From Oncomelania hupensis (Eukaryota > Mollusca > Gastropoda > Littorinimorpha > Pomatiopsidae), in the NCBI GenBank assembly GCA_036898135.1, contig CM072522.1:5508151-5572150 (forward strand): a stretch of DNA of 64,000 nt, given 5' to 3'. The first letter of the stretch is position 1. Each line of letters opens with the position of its first letter. The position numbers were made by a program, and so were the translations under genes. The notes under the pieces were generated by a model. It saw nothing but the letters and a program-made list of their open reading frames with translations, was not told the origin of the DNA and ran no database searches. This document shows positions 1 to 11,514 of the stretch, one piece after another.

Positions 1-15
1 GGATAGGATAGGATC
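1..15 (+). repeat. GGATA pentamer tail, probably the 3' tail of an RTE copy ending just outside the window
   Basis: The window opens with three GGATA units. The RTE copy at 7004-8396 ends in the same pentamer on the plus strand, and the one at 3764 begins with its reverse complement. This is probably the last bases of a plus-strand RTE insertion whose body is left of the window. A free microsatellite cannot be excluded. Confidence 0.5.
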
Positions 16-823
16 AAGGTCTTCACTCTCTCCTCAAGCCAACCAAAATTCAATTTGAATTGTATACTTTGAGTCGATTTCAGCTGCAAGTGCCTTTATT
101 GCCTTTCGTAATTTGTCAATGCACGGTGACCAAAAATGCGAGCGGTCTCAAAACTGCATAGTCCGTAAAAGCAAAGAAAGCGCTCGAAAATCTTCTGCCC
201 ATTCCAGAACAAGCCGAAAACAACTTGCTCAGCTGTTCCCAAATGCATTCTTATCATCCTCGGGTTCTTCTCTGCAAATTTCGTACAAACAACATTCAGT
301 CCAAATAAGAATACGCCAAATGAGAATAAACTATCGCCGATCTTCCGCGTTGGAATCGGTCACGTGGACGCATGTACCATACTCCCCTCCTCCCTATCCA
401 AATTTTCTCAACGTATTTACACAGATCTCAAAAATGATCCCGGGGCTCATCAAAGAGGTGGTTTTTCATCAAAAAGTGGTTTTCATGCCTGTATTCTGGC
501 ACATAATTGTCACATTGTTACATTTGAGTGTTATTTGATAAACACTACAGTGTGTCACAATGGCCCTTACTATCAATTAAACAGTCAATGCTGCTGACAA
601 CTAACGCATTTCCCAAAGAGTCACAGACTACTTTTTCAGTATGCCATGTGACAGTTATTAGCAGTATATAAGTTCCCAATTATTGATTTTTGTACACCAA
701 GGGAATGTTGGTACTGCCTGAAACAGTTGGGTATTGACACTATTTATCAAGATTGCTAAAGCATACACCAACCAACAAACAAACCCCAAAATACACAAAT
801 AAAACAGAAGGCAAAATCCTTAC
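16..823. other. APC intron sequence, unassigned
   Basis: This stretch lies downstream of the last APC exon in the window (in transcript order). The short open frames here have no recognisable domain and no splice context. I see no transposon ends. It is probably intron, perhaps with an old unrecognised repeat. Confidence 0.5.
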
Positions 824-2575
824 CAGATGTGGTTTTATTGGCAGCAGTAGAACTGGCTCCAGCTTTTGTCCCTGCCTGAGGCCTAGCAATGTTGGATGGC
901 CGCTGCACAGTTTTTGCTGTCGCGGAATTAGCATTAGGTGAGGTCTTTTTTCCAGCATCTTTGGTGCTCCTCATTTGAAACTGCTTAGTCAAGGCACCGT
1001 TGTCTCCCCCTTTGTCCTCCTCAAAGTTAAAACTGTTCAGTGCCTTGCTCCATGACTCAGGTGGACTTCCTGTGGAATTGCGCTTGACTGATCCACCAGA
1101 GTTGCGCTTCTCAGGCGGATAGCGGTTTCTGCTGGTGCTGCGAGTTCGAAGTTGGACATTGTTAGAGGCTGGCGTGCAAGAACTGTCTTTTGTGTCTTTC
1201 ACAAATGTGGCTTGTTTCACTGGAGGTCTGGGTTTGCTGTCTGGTGGTGGCTTAGCATCTGAGGGTGAATCTTTCGTCTTTGTGGCTGATGGAAGTCTGG
1301 ATGTAGAGGTGTTTGCCGTTCCTGGCCTTGCAGGGGAACGTGGAATTCCAGATCCAGAACCTGGTCTGGGGCCTGCAGGGGGTTGGGGTTTGGAAAGTGT
1401 AGGTTTGAGCACAGTTTTCACGCCAGGTTTCTGTGGAGGATTTGAAGTAACGGTTTTGGGGCCAGGGATGTTGGACTTTATACCAGATTGTCCTGGTGGC
1501 GAGTTCTTCTTGGGCGGAGTGCCTGGACCTGTGGCTCCACTTCCTCGACCAGCAGGAGATTTTCCACTTCCACCGCTCAAGGGTCTGGCATTACTTGTCC
1601 CAGGTCCACTGTTAGGTCTGGAGTTAGCTCCCCCACTGGTGGGTCGGCTAGAGGGCTTGACGCCTGAATCAATCTTGGATGAAACTTTTGAGGCAGGTGA
1701 GGGTTTAGTATACAGAGGTTTCCGTCTGCCTCGCACAGCCTTAGGGTCATCTTCTTGTCCATCTTTCCTCCCAGGCAGCTTACTAGCAGGTTTGGTTACT
1801 TTGGCAACCCCTGCCTCTGCCTGTGAGGCTTGAGAGCATGACCGATCGCTCTTATGGTCAGAATTGACAGACCAGGAGATGGACACTTCGGAGGCGGTGT
1901 CAGAGGTGTAGTCGTTGGAGACGAGGGAGATGGTTTCGTTCTCGATGAACATGTCATCATCAAAGTTGCTCCCGGTCATGTCACGCTTTGTGACCAGCTC
2001 AGACACAATCAAACTAGCATTTTCCTGTAGGAGAAGCTCATCCTCAGGTGTAATTTCCTGATCATACGAACTTTCCTGCTCAAATGATGGCTGCCCACTT
2101 CCAGAGTCTTGGTCAAAGGAGACGTTTTCGCTGCCAAAACACAATCGCTCTTCCAAGCCTTCTTCATAAACAGCACTGTCCACCACATAATCCATTCTCC
2201 GGTCCAACACAATACTTTCCAATACTATGGTATCACTGTCTGGAGACACTGTTATGCTCTGACCTTCATCTTCTTCTCTTTCTGCTTCTTCTGCATTGTT
2301 TTTCTCCCTGGGTGTAATGTCAGCGCTATGTCTCAGATGTTCCTCACTGGGTGATTTCTCACTATCCACTTTCTCATTAGAACTGCTTGATTCTGCAAAG
2401 CTTGTCAGCATGGTTCGGCAGTCCAGAACAGTGGTTGGATGACCTGTGGGGTTAAGGTCGCATTCAGTCAAGCGGTTGTCGGTGTCCTGGGCTGGGTCAA
2501 CGTGGATGACAGAGGTTGTGCAGGAAGAGGCATAATGAGATGTGGAGTTGCTGCTGCTGGCACTGGAATCTCCTC
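824..2575 (-). CDS. APC: APC exon (16 of 16 in window): Ser/Pro-rich and basic region start
   Basis: This large exon has an acceptor TTTTGACAG before 2575 and a donor CTG|GTAAGG after 824. Its length of 1752 nt enters and leaves in phase 1, matching the preceding exon. It encodes about 584 residues: an acidic Ser-rich N-terminal part, then a long Pro/Ser/Gly/Lys-rich low-complexity stretch typical of the C-terminal half of APC, which in vertebrates leads into the microtubule-binding basic region. The motif VKQATFVKD corresponds to a conserved VRQSTFIKE-like motif of animal APC. The frame stays open with consistent codon use, while the long plus-strand frame at 1135-1833 is only its shadow. 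The EB1- and PDZ-binding end is not in the window. Confidence 0.92.
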
Positions 2576-3018
2576 CTGTCAAAACACATACCATTTTCAT
2601 TTAGTTATTTATCCACTTTTATTGCGTACAGCTCATTAAATACTAAAGAGTTTCAGTGAGATACAATGAATCAATTCCTAAATAAACAATAAATCAAGCA
2701 GTAAAGGCAAATAACATTCTCTCAGAATTCCCTTACTGCTGGGTCACCAGCTATGAGAAAGCTAAAAAGGCTATTAGAGGTGTGAGATAGTGTTTGTATC
2801 TTCATCATAGCATTGATCAGCAACACACTTTTTATCTGAGCCGGATGAAAATCACTGTCATGAAAATATGTTTTGGGCATCTACGTAATAATAAAATGAC
2901 AGAAATCATCACTATTGACTTCCATATATTGCAAGTGAATATTACAACCAAACATGCAAAAAAATACACACGCCAAAAAAGCAACAACAAACAAAGAAAT
3001 AAATGGCAGCTAACATAC
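2576..3018 (-). other. APC: APC intron
   Basis: Short AT-rich intron between two well-supported exons, with donor TCTG|GTATGT at 3019/3018 and acceptor TTTTGACAG ending at 2576. I see no element inside. Confidence 0.8.
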
Positions 3019-3152
3019 CAGAAGACTGTGTGATACGGTTACAGAGGTTCTTATGCTGTTTCAGCTGGTTGTTGTCCTGGGAGATAGAGCGACAGTCGTT
3101 CTCACAATGTCCTGATCTCCTTTCCATTCCATCTGACGACATCTGACGCTGT
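3019..3152 (-). CDS. APC: APC exon (15 of 16): short linker exon
   Basis: The 134-nt exon begins after acceptor TTGGTGTAG, ends at donor TCTG|GTATGT and translates without stops as a polar segment (starting RQRQMSSDGMERRSG, ending ITQSSG). Phases match on both sides: the preceding exon leaves two bases, and the following exon needs two. There is no recognisable domain. The call rests on splice sites, phase continuity and position, so it is slightly less sure than the repeat-bearing exons. Confidence 0.82.
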
Positions 3153-4289
3153 CTACACCAACTAACACAACACAAATGTATGATACATTTCAAAATAAGG
3201 GGGCAAATTATTTAAATGTATTTCCAAACACTCGCACAAATAGCTGAAAATCAGACATTTCCAAAGTATTTATATTTGCGGCAATGTTGTGAGTCGGCTT
3301 TAAAACCTAATGGTATTGACAGTAAAAATACTACAAGGAAAATATAATGCTAACGCACTTTTTCTCTTGCTGAAACATCAATAAAATTTGGGTCTTGCTC
3401 TTAAAGTTTGATAAAGTTGGAATATTTTACAGTAGGTAGTGGCAGCCCAAAATTACTTTTTAACTATATGCATTAGAATGTGCTTTTGGTGAATTGATGG
3501 TCCAAGCGGATGCATTTTATCATTGTATAATCATACTAGAATACCATTATGAATGAAATAACAATATATTTTGAAACTATATTAATGTCAAAATATAGCA
3601 TGAAAAGGTGTTATATATTAAAGAATATTTGAAAGGCATTATGCCAAACATAGCCTATAATAGAAATCAGTATGTACAACATTGTAAAATACGCCATTTT
3701 CAAGGACCCCATACCCATACATTTAATCAAATTATCAATTTGCCTGAATTATGTGTTTCCTTCCTATTCTATCCTATCCCGTAACTCAAAGGTCATTGGG
3801 GCACCACAGATGATCGTTTAAAAAGCGTACTCCATCTTTCTTTGTTCTCAGCAAATCTCATGGCTTCGTTCAGTGTCAAACCAGCCCATTCTCAAATGTT
3901 GTCCTCCCACCTCTTTTCTCTGTCTCCCTCTTCTTATGCCTCCTTGTACTGTGCCTTGCAGTGTGGTTTTTGCAAGGCCTGATGCTCTGGTGACGTGGCC
4001 ATACCATCGGAGTTTCCGTTTCTTCACCACTGTGAGCAGGTCATCATATTGCCCAATGGCTTGTGTAGAGAGAGAGAAATGGTGGTTTTTGCGCCAAGTT
4101 GCTCAAGGCGTCCTTTCATTATAATATATGCTGTTTTAAGAGTGTTTTAAAAGCACTCAAAAAGCACTCTGTAAATTCTTTCACCTGCTGATAAATATAT
4201 ATAATCCGTGTGCCTGTTAGAGCTGCATGTTATCACTTACAGTATGTTCCATATATTTGACCCCATCACTAAATGTAAATAAAAATTAA

Positions 4290-6965
4290 CTTGAGAATTT
4301 GATTTTGATCCGACAGTTACCCACTCCTTTTCTGTTGTTGGGAGACTTTAATGGACGCTCTCCCCTGTGGGGCAGCGATCATATCGATACTCAGGGGAAA
4401 TTAATTGAAGACATTTTAGACTCATTGAATCTGGTAACTTTGAACGAGGGTTCTCCAACTTTTTCCTGTTCGAGAACCGCTTCTTTATCCCACATTGATA
4501 TATCGATCTCTGATCCCAACCTCCTTTTGGACTTTAAATGGACAGTTTTAGATGATCTCCATGGCAGCAATCATTTTCCGATTCTATTAAAATATGATTC
4601 AGACAACCTTGAGCAAACTCATGGCAGATGAAAACTGAAACAAGCTAGCTGGAGTCTGTTTTCCAACTTGTTTGAGGCTCAGTTGCGTGATAAGAAACAG
4701 GAATTTTCACATTACAACATTTTGTTCTCACTAGTTGAGCTTAATGATGCCATTAACAAAAGTGCAGATTCAGCAGTTGGACCGGATGATGTACATTATT
4801 AATTTCTACAACATTTATCAAGGTACTCATGATCTCAACTGCTAGACATCTTTAATCAGACTTCGATCACTGGCACCTTTCCTCCCTCTTGGACAAAGGC
4901 CATTATTGTTCCCATACCTAAACCTGGCAAAGACCATACTAATCCAACAAATTACAGACGTTAAGGCTATTGGTTTGTAATTTGTTGGATTAGTATGGTC
5001 AGAATGGTTTATTCTCATTTAGTGTGGTATCTCGAGACCAATAATATATTATCTAACACTCAGTGTGGCTTTCAAAATGACAGAAGTACTGTTGATCACC
5101 TGGTGCGACTGGAAACACTTATACGTAATGCGTTCATCCAAGATTAACATGCCATTGCCATCATGTTTGATTTGGAAAAAGCATACGATACCACACGGAA
5201 ATATGGCATCCTTTCAGATTTGCGAGATGGGACTGAAGGGGCATTTACCTCTGTTTATATCCAATTTCCTAAGGACAGAATTTTTCAGGTTAAAGTTGGA
5301 GGATCTTTATCAGATATGAGGGAACAGGAGATGGGGGCGCCTCAGGGTAGTATCTTGTCTCCTTTGCTGTATATTAAAATAAATATTGTTCGTTCAGTGA
5401 AACGATGAATTGACAATTCTTTGTTTGTGGATGATTTTGCATTAGTAATAGTAGCCAAGGGTAAAACCTTGGAATCTGCAGAACGTCAGCTACAGTTATG
5501 TGTCAATGCCATCGACAACTGGATATTACAAAATGGTTTCAAATTTTCTCAGGCAAAAACTGAATGTTTTCCAAGCACCGAGGAATCATTCAAGATTCTA
5601 ATATTACACTAAAAAAAAGCCAATAAATACGGTCCAAAAAGTCAAATTTCTGGGTGTTAATTTTGATCAAAGGTTAACCTTCCTTCCTCATCTGAAAGAT
5701 TTGAAAACTAAATGTCAACAGGCCTGCAATTTGCTCAAGGTTATCAGTGGTACAGACTGGGGAGCTAACAAGAAAACTTTATTGATGTTATATCATTCGT
5801 TAATTAGATCCCAAGTTAGACTATGGATGCATTGTTTATGGTTCAGCTAGAAAGTCTTATAATAAAATGTTAGATACAGTTGCTCATCAGGCACTATGCA
5901 TTGCTGTGGGTGCTTTTTGCACCTTCCCTTACGTGGAAGCTAATGAACCTCCACTGGAACTGAGACAAATAAGATTATCACTGAATTATTATTTAAAATT
6001 AAAAACTGATCCTATGAATCCCACTTATGACTGCGTTCTCAACCCAGATTTTGTGCAGAAATTTGAGGCCAAGCTGAACAAAATTCCTCCGTTTGGCATC
6101 AGAATGCAGGATCATTTGAATAAAGCAGGCATTTATGTTGCTTCCATCAATGATGATGAGCTTTGGACTGAAGCTCCTCCATGGAAATTAAGTAATCCAA
6201 ACATTAACTGGCAGTTGTCCGCTTTCCTCAAAAAGAATACCTCTGAAACAGTCTATAGACAACTTTATTTAGAACAGTGTTCTTTGGACCCAGGTTATCA
6301 AAAACTTTTCATGGAAAAGAAGGATAATTTTGTTGGTGCTGCTTCGGTCTCTGAAAGAGACTTTGAACATCCCCTGCAACAACGATTACCTGACTATTGT
6401 TCTGTATACACTGCGAAGCTGAAAGCAATTTTACTGGCGTTAAAGCAAGTTTATCAGTCAAAAAGATCTGACTTTTTAATCATTTCTGATTCATTGTCGG
6501 CACTCCAGGCCATCTCTACAAAAAAACTATCACATCCGTTCTTAGTAGAAACATATGACCTCCACACTAAACTCGTGTCTGATGGGAAAAAGATTGTACT
6601 TTTGTGGGCATCAGGTCACATGGGCATATGAGGGAACACGATAGCAAAGAAGCTATAGATCATGATATGCCATCTCAAATTTTTCAGTTTGTTCCTTATT
6701 CTGACCTTCACAGCTTGACTAGATGTTACTGTCGAAAAACCTGGCAAGAACGATCGTCCGGCAAAACTAACAACAAACTTTTTCAAATGTTACCAGACCT
6801 CTCTGATCCGTTGCCAAACTCCGCTCCCACCTATCCTATTTTTTCGCCCAGTGATGCCGTGCTGACATCACCCCTGTTAGTCGCCTCTTAGACACGTCGG
6901 GAAACGTTGGGTCTATTCTAATCAGTGCCTGAACCCACAGTTGTTCGTTGTTTATAATAATTTTA
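4290..6965 (+). mobile_element. I/Jockey-type LINE with RNase H, degraded
   Basis: Plus-strand fragments appear in the expected order. An endonuclease end lies at 4299-4631 (LLLGDFNGRSPLWGS, SLSHIDISIS). RT pieces lie at 5163-5612 (FDLEKAYDT, GAPQGSILSPLL, FVDDFA). An RNase H-like region lies at 6400-6640 (YTAKLKAILLAL, ISDSLSALQAI, LLWASGHMGI). Several stops and frameshifts, and a small inverted duplication at 4932-5000, break the frame, and the 5' part is missing. RNase H after RT points to the I/Nimb/Jockey group. It sits inside the Polinton-like element. Confidence 0.75.
4932..5000. repeat. Perfect 25-bp inverted repeat with 19-bp loop inside the LINE
   Basis: Bases 4932-4956 and 4976-5000 are exact reverse complements. 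The left arm is normal LINE RT sequence (the PTNYR region). The right arm is its inverted copy and extends into what looks like the original downstream sequence (GGCTATTGG). This is the expected footprint of a replication template switch or microinversion, and it breaks the RT frame. Confidence 0.85.
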
Positions 6966-7003
6966 CTCTGGTTACTGAAAATAATAAATCCCAAATAACC
7001 CTG

Positions 7004-8396
7004 GCAGAGTGGGGAATGGCCTACACCATGGACCCAGTCGCTTGTCATCACTCTTCCCAAAAAAGGTAACCTTCAGGAGTGTGAAAATTACCGCACCATC
7101 AGCCTCATCAGCCATCCCAGCAAGGTCCTGCTGAAAATAATACTCAACAGGTTGAAACCACAAGCTGAACAAATCATAGCTGAAGAACAAGCAGGATTCA
7201 TGGCAGGGCGAAGTACCACTGAACAGATTTTCAACCTCAGAATAATCTGTGAGAAATACCTACAGCACCAACAACATCTATATCATGTGTTCATAGACTT
7301 CAAGAAGGCATTTGACCGAGTCTGGCATGCAGCTCTATGGGCAACCATGAAAGTGTACAACATCAGCCCTAAAATTATAGAAGTCATCAAAAGCCTGTAT
7401 GACAAGGCTACCAGTGCAGTCCTCCATAACAGCGTCATCGGGAACTGGTTCAGAACAACAATCGGTGTGCGTCAAGGATGCCTACTCTCTCCAACACTCT
7501 TCAACATCTTCCTAGAGCGCATCATGTCAGATGCTCTTGCAGATCACGAAGGCACAGTCAGCATAGGGGGCAGAGCAATCTCCAATCTTCGTTTTGCGGA
7601 TGATATTGATGGATTGGCTGGAGAGGAACAAGAACTTGAACAGCTTGTACAGAGGCTTGACACCACCTCCAGAGCTTATGGAATGGAAATAAGTGCAGAG
7701 AAGACCAAAATGATGACCAACAACACCAATGGCATCAACACGGACATCAAAGTACAAGGCCAATCCCTCAACACAGTGCACAGCTTCAAATATTTAGGAG
7801 CCATTGTGTCAGACAATGGGTCTCGACAGGAAGTCCTCTCCAGGATCGCACAAACAACTGCTGCCCTGACAAGGTTGAAGCCCATTTGGAAAGACAGAAC
7901 CATCAGTCTACATTCCAAAGTAAGACTGCTGCGCTCTCTGGTCATCTCCATCTTCCTATATGCTTGCGAAGCATGGACCCTCACAGCAGATCTCCAACGA
8001 AGAATACAAAGCATGGAGATGAGGTGCTACAGAAGACTTCTGTGCATTTCCTATACCCAACACATCACCAACGACGAAGTCCGACAGACCATCACACAAG
8101 CCATTGGACAACACGATGACCTGCTCACAGTGGTGAAGAAACGGAAACTCCGATGGTATGGCCACGTCACCAGATCATCAGGCCTTGCAAAGACCATTCT
8201 GCAAGGCACAGTGCAAGGAGGTAGAAGAAGGGGGAGACCGAAAAAGAGGTGGGAGGACAACATTCGAGAATGGACTGGTTTGACACTGAGCGAAGCCATG
8301 AGGGCTGCTGAGGACAGAGAAAGATGGAGTATGCTGGTTAAACGATCATCTGTGGTGCCCCTACGACCTTCGGGTTATGGGACAGGATAGGATAGG
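7004..8396 (+). mobile_element. RTE retrotransposon copy 2, 5'-truncated, with target duplication
   Basis: A 1.39-kb 5'-truncated RTE flanked by a perfect AACCCTG at 6997-7003 and 8397-8403. It ends with the GGATA-type tail. The flanks on both sides read as continuous target, so the boundaries are well defined. It encodes the intact RT frame described separately and is the best-preserved RTE copy in the window. Confidence 0.88.
7014..8390 (+). CDS. RTE reverse transcriptase, 5'-truncated open frame
   Basis: The frame is open from 7014 for about 458 codons to a stop at 8390 and lacks the endonuclease and first RT blocks because of 5' truncation. RT motifs are in order: LPKKGNLQECENYR, AGFMAGRSTTEQIFNL, FIDFKKAFDRVWH, GVRQGCLLSPTLFNIFLE, catalytic FADD in LRFADDIDGL, then FKYLGAIVSD and a C-terminal LRWYGHVTR region. 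This is the RTE type often annotated as craniofacial development protein 2-like or endonuclease-reverse transcriptase. The intact frame suggests a fairly recent insertion. No start codon of its own is expected. Confidence 0.88.
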   Translation, partial: EWPTPWTQSLVITLPKKGNLQECENYRTISLISHPSKVLLKIILNRLKPQAEQIIAEEQAGFMAGRSTTEQIFNLRIICEKYLQHQQHLYHVFIDFKKAFDRVWHAALWATMKVYNISPKIIEVIKSLYDKATSAVLHNSVIGNWFRTTIGVRQGCLLSPTLFNIFLERIMSDALADHEGTVSIGGRAISNLRFADDIDGLAGEEQELEQLVQRLDTTSRAYGMEISAEKTKMMTNNTNGINTDIKVQGQSLNTVHSFKYLGAIVSDNGSRQEVLSRIAQTTAALTRLKPIWKDRTISLHSKVRLLRSLVISIFLYACEAWTLTADLQRRIQSMEMRCYRRLLCISYTQHITNDEVRQTITQAIGQHDDLLTVVKKRKLRWYGHVTRSSGLAKTILQGTVQGGRRRGRPKKRWEDNIREWTGLTLSEAMRAAEDRERWSMLVKRSSVVPLRPSGYGTG

Positions 8397-8403
8397 AACC
8401 CTG

Positions 8404-8769
8404 CTAAAAACAAACCGCCTGTAAGTGCTAGATGATCAATATTCGGTAGTGGTGGAGATAATGGTGGTGAACTTACAGGTTCATTATTTGCAGTATTTAA
8501 TGTAGGATTGTAGCCTATATGAAACTGTGAGTCAGCAATCACTATATTGTTGTAGTTTGATATAGTTCCTATCCTAAGCTGAAGGTCTGAAGGCAACATA
8601 TGCAGTCCTAATCTACTTTTGATCTAACATACTTTAAAGTGTCTTGATATCTTTTAATAGTCTCAGGTAAATCTACTGCTGAATTAATAGAATTTTCTAT
8701 GTTGGCTAGAAACTGCTTTTGAGCGTCGAAGCTACCTAATGATATTACTTCGTGTTTCCGCTTGCAACC
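8404..8769 (-). pseudogene. Polinton-like capsid-region remnant (downstream piece)
   Basis: Minus-strand coding-like sequence with a short open frame at 8404-8599 (LPSDLQLRIGTISNYNNIV) and a further stretch upstream (FDAQKQFLANIENSINS) separated by a stop. It lies between the RTE and the solo LTR, inside the Polinton-like TIRs. It looks like a decayed structural-protein gene, but the family is not recognisable by eye. Confidence 0.35.
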
Positions 8770-9366
8770 TGTTGAAACGCGAATGATGCTGCATGTGAAA
8801 TGCCTGCGATAGATCTGATCGTTTTATTTTGCAAAGCATTCAATAACAGTGTATTTACCTTTGATTTGATTTTGCGTTGTTGTTAGGAGAAGCTTTGTAT
8901 AAGGTTGATAAAATTGCATTAGTCGATATTATTGGAGAATTCTCTAGATTTGCTTGTTTACTGTCGATCGAAGCTTCACGATAGGTGTAGATATTTGAGA
9001 ACATTCTTGGACCGAAAAGAAAGATGTATGACGTAATACAGTGATGACAAATTTTAGTTTGATTGGTTGTAACGCGTCACTCGGGAACGTTCTGACGTTA
9101 TCTGGTGTCAAGAAAAACTATATAATTGATGCACTGTGTTGTGTTTAAAAAGAAGAGTAGAGAGAAAGTGAAAGTGATTGAGCGATTATATGCAGTTGTT
9201 GATGTACGCTGAATAAAGATGGAAAACTTCATACGACGACTTATGCCTTAATTGTTGCTGAGTGAACGGGTTGTGTGGATAAACGAATCTGAGTTACACT
9301 TATCAGGAGATTCAAGCATTGAGGCTGAATCATCTACTGATAGAAAAACACCAAATGAGTGTAACA
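8770..9366 (+). mobile_element. Solo LTR, copy A (597 bp, TSD CAACC)
   Basis: Starts TGTTGAAAC and ends GTGTAACA, and is flanked by an exact 5-bp duplication CAACC (8765-8769 and 9367-9371). It is homologous over its length to copy B at 37575-38174. Inside are a CAAT-like GATTGGTTG, a TATA-like CTATATAA near 9118, an AATAAA at about 9213, and near the 3' end a conserved hairpin-forming block around GATTCAAGCATTG and GGCTGAATCA. Size, TG...CA ends, 5-bp duplication and promoter-like order identify a solo LTR. No internal region is present. It interrupts the Polinton-like sequence. Confidence 0.88.
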
Positions 9367-9717
9367 CAACCCAAGAATGCACCATGCATAAGTGTGAATA
9401 GATTCATTCAGCTTTTCCACCCCACTTTGGGTAAATCCGTTTGATGTGTCCAATATAAAAGTACTGTATGTGGTACCTTGTTTTTGTCTGATATAAAGTA
9501 ATCGAACTTGGCTGTTGTGGTTAAATGATGTAAATCCAGGTATGTAAGGCCCTGAGTATAAATTACCTACAGTGTATCTAAATAAAGTCCCCATTCCGTG
9601 ATTGAGGTCTAATTTTTTTCTGAAGTCTTTTAGTATCAATTCCAAATTCATTGCACAACCTTTGAAATGCTTTTTTGTCAAAGCCATTGTTAAAGGGATT
9701 AAAGTTTTTGTCTGTGG
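9367..9717 (-). pseudogene. Polinton-like structural-protein remnant (upstream piece)
   Basis: Minus-strand frame of about 107 codons that runs from 9687 into the LTR boundary (MALTKKHFKGCAMN at the start, then a GTLFRYTVGNLYSGPYIPG segment). The solo LTR insertion separates it from the piece at 8404-8769. Position within the Polinton-like TIRs suggests a minor structural protein; homology was not tested. Confidence 0.35.
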
Positions 9718-10848
9718 GTAACGGAACCTGAAGTTCAGACAACACCCACCTCACTTGATACTATAAATGAAACAGGTAAATAGACTTCAACATAGGATCT
9801 GGGTGATTAAGGTGATGAACATAAAAAACTCCGCAACCAGTTGTAAAGCATGATGTGTCAAAATTAACTTGACTTTGAAAGAACTGCATACTCCCATTGT
9901 TTAGCCATTGATTAGCTAAAAAGTCATTCGTAATATCTGGGTTGAGGTATGATTAAAAATATTATGGGGGCTAGTTTTGAAATGAACGTTGGCAGCCACA
10001 ACTATTGTTAGCTTGGTTATGTCGACTGCCTTCTCATAATAATAAGGCCCTATAGTATACTTTGCAGCTTTGTTATATTTATAAGGCGCATACATTTTTA
10101 TTACTGTATTTTAAAAAAGTTTGTAACTTTCAAATCTGTTAAATCAGGCATACCAATTGAACTTCGTCATCCTATTGACAACACAAACAATGACCTTAAA
10201 GTAATCCTACATAAAATATTCTACACGGTTAAATGGGTAAATATTAGCCATGATCTAAACAACTGGATAATGATTAATAAAAAGACTTTGAATTCAAGAC
10301 GGTTATTATGACTTCTGGAGACTTACTGAAGAACTGTTTAAACCTCATTCGATTGAAGCAAAAATGAACTTGAGAGTAACTTTAACTTTCAATACAACCC
10401 AGCACAAAGACATTACCAGCGTTTACACTTGCACCAAAGCTGGCAGAAATATTAGGTTTCACTGGCAATGAATTATCTTTATCTTTTGACTCCAGCACTA
10501 GCAGCAGCACTAGCAGCAGCAGCAGCAGCACCAGCAGTAATATAAGATTTATTGGAACAAAATCTATGAATTTGTTAATTAATAATAGATTGTGTACCTT
10601 CATGAACTAAAGACATTGGAAAACTTAGTAAATGGAACTCCTAGAACATTGCTAAGGATAATTTCAACTCAGAGAGAATCTTACTGCGATCCATTTTCTT
10701 TAAAAATTTTGCCTCAAAAACGTCACTTGTCAAGACTATCATACTAGTGTCTGCTTCCAAATAACAAACCAAAACAACCAAATTGTAGACTTTATTTGAT
10801 CTTATGATTATTCTTGAGATAAAATAAAGTTTAATTTTAAAAAATACA
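9718..10848. other. Polinton-like interior, decayed
   Basis: About 1.1 kb inside the TIRs with no long open frame. It includes an AGC-rich triplet run at about 10495-10540, which yields Leu- or Ser-runs in shadow frames. Probably decayed structural genes. Confidence 0.4.
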
Positions 10849-11058
10849 ATGTCGAATGGCCGTATAATTCCAGTAACCTGTCCTACCATTGAACTGAAAG
10901 ACCTAGCAGACACAACTGACTTTGATGCAAATGCTATTGTTGGGTCTATTTACGGTTTGGAATTTACACCAACTGGATATTATAAACGAACACTAGTACC
11001 ATCAGCACCGCCAGGACCATCAGGGCCAGAAACCAAACCGTCTGTTTTATCAGCATGA
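10849..11058 (+). CDS. Small ORF in Polinton-like element, 69 aa
   Basis: ATG-to-stop frame of 69 codons starting MSNGRIIPVTCPTIELKDLA and ending in a Pro/Ser-rich tail. It is not a shadow of another gene and lies in the gene-dense right third of the element. No known domain is recognised. It may be an accessory gene or an N-terminal fragment. Confidence 0.4.
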   Translation: MSNGRIIPVTCPTIELKDLADTTDFDANAIVGSIYGLEFTPTGYYKRTLVPSAPPGPSGPETKPSVLSA

Positions 11059-11256
11059 CATTCTTTTATTAACAAAATCAAGCTGCATTAGTTGGTTTTT
11101 CTGGTATTTGACCTGATCTTGTTGTAATATTTTCATTGCTAAATTATGTCGCTTAGATTCTTCTTTACTTTCTAATTTTGAAAACAAATAATTTGATCCT
11201 GAAAAGGCTAAGGCGTTGAAAGCAGCAGAGCCAAGCACCATTGCAGCACATGCCAT
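11050..11256 (-). CDS. Small Polinton-associated ORF, 68 aa
   Basis: A minus-strand frame with a hydrophobic N-terminus (MACAAMVLGSAAFNALAF) followed by a charged helical stretch with KRHNLAMKILQQDQVKYQKN and LDFVNKRM. A hydrophobic start followed by an H-N-x-A-x-x-x-L-Q type helix recalls small proteins seen in metazoan Polinton/adintovirus-like elements. This is remembered pattern rather than a search result. It is convergent with the plus-strand 69-aa ORF and overlaps its end by 9 bp. Confidence 0.5.
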   Translation of the reverse strand: MACAAMVLGSAAFNALAFSGSNYLFSKLESKEESKRHNLAMKILQQDQVKYQKNQLMQLDFVNKRMSC

Positions 11257-11358
11257 TTTTTTATTAGATTTTATTTTTGTTTGTGTTTAAAATGAATTGT
11301 GATGACTTGTTAAACACAAGAAGTTATTAATGTCACAGCTACAGGTGTTGACAACTAA

Positions 11359-11514
11359 GCAGAGAAAAGAGACAGACTGATTGCATTAATAGCTTCTGGA
11401 AAGTCAAAGTATTATCTCGGTGTTGACTTAACAGCTGAACAAGTACAAAGACTCAGGCCCGAAGAGATCATTATATTACAGAATAAATATGATAAAGTCC
11501 TCGGCGCTTTTTAA
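11359..11514 (+). pseudogene. Small Polinton-associated ORF fragment
   Basis: Open frame without ATG, preceded by a stop and ending at 11514. It encodes RLIALIASGKSKYYLGVDL and AEQVQRLRPEEIIILQNKY. The IASGKS-x-YLG pattern followed by a helical PEEI segment resembles a small conserved protein of Polinton/adintovirus-like elements as I recall them. Loss of the start suggests decay or a missing upstream piece. Confidence 0.45.

Noticed and set aside
113..538. 141-codon plus-strand frame
   Set aside because: No domain, no splice or promoter context, composition not coding-like; left as unassigned intron.
1135..1833. 232-codon plus-strand frame
   Set aside because: Shadow of the APC exon on the minus strand; Gly/Leu/Pro content mirrors the Ser/Pro-rich protein.
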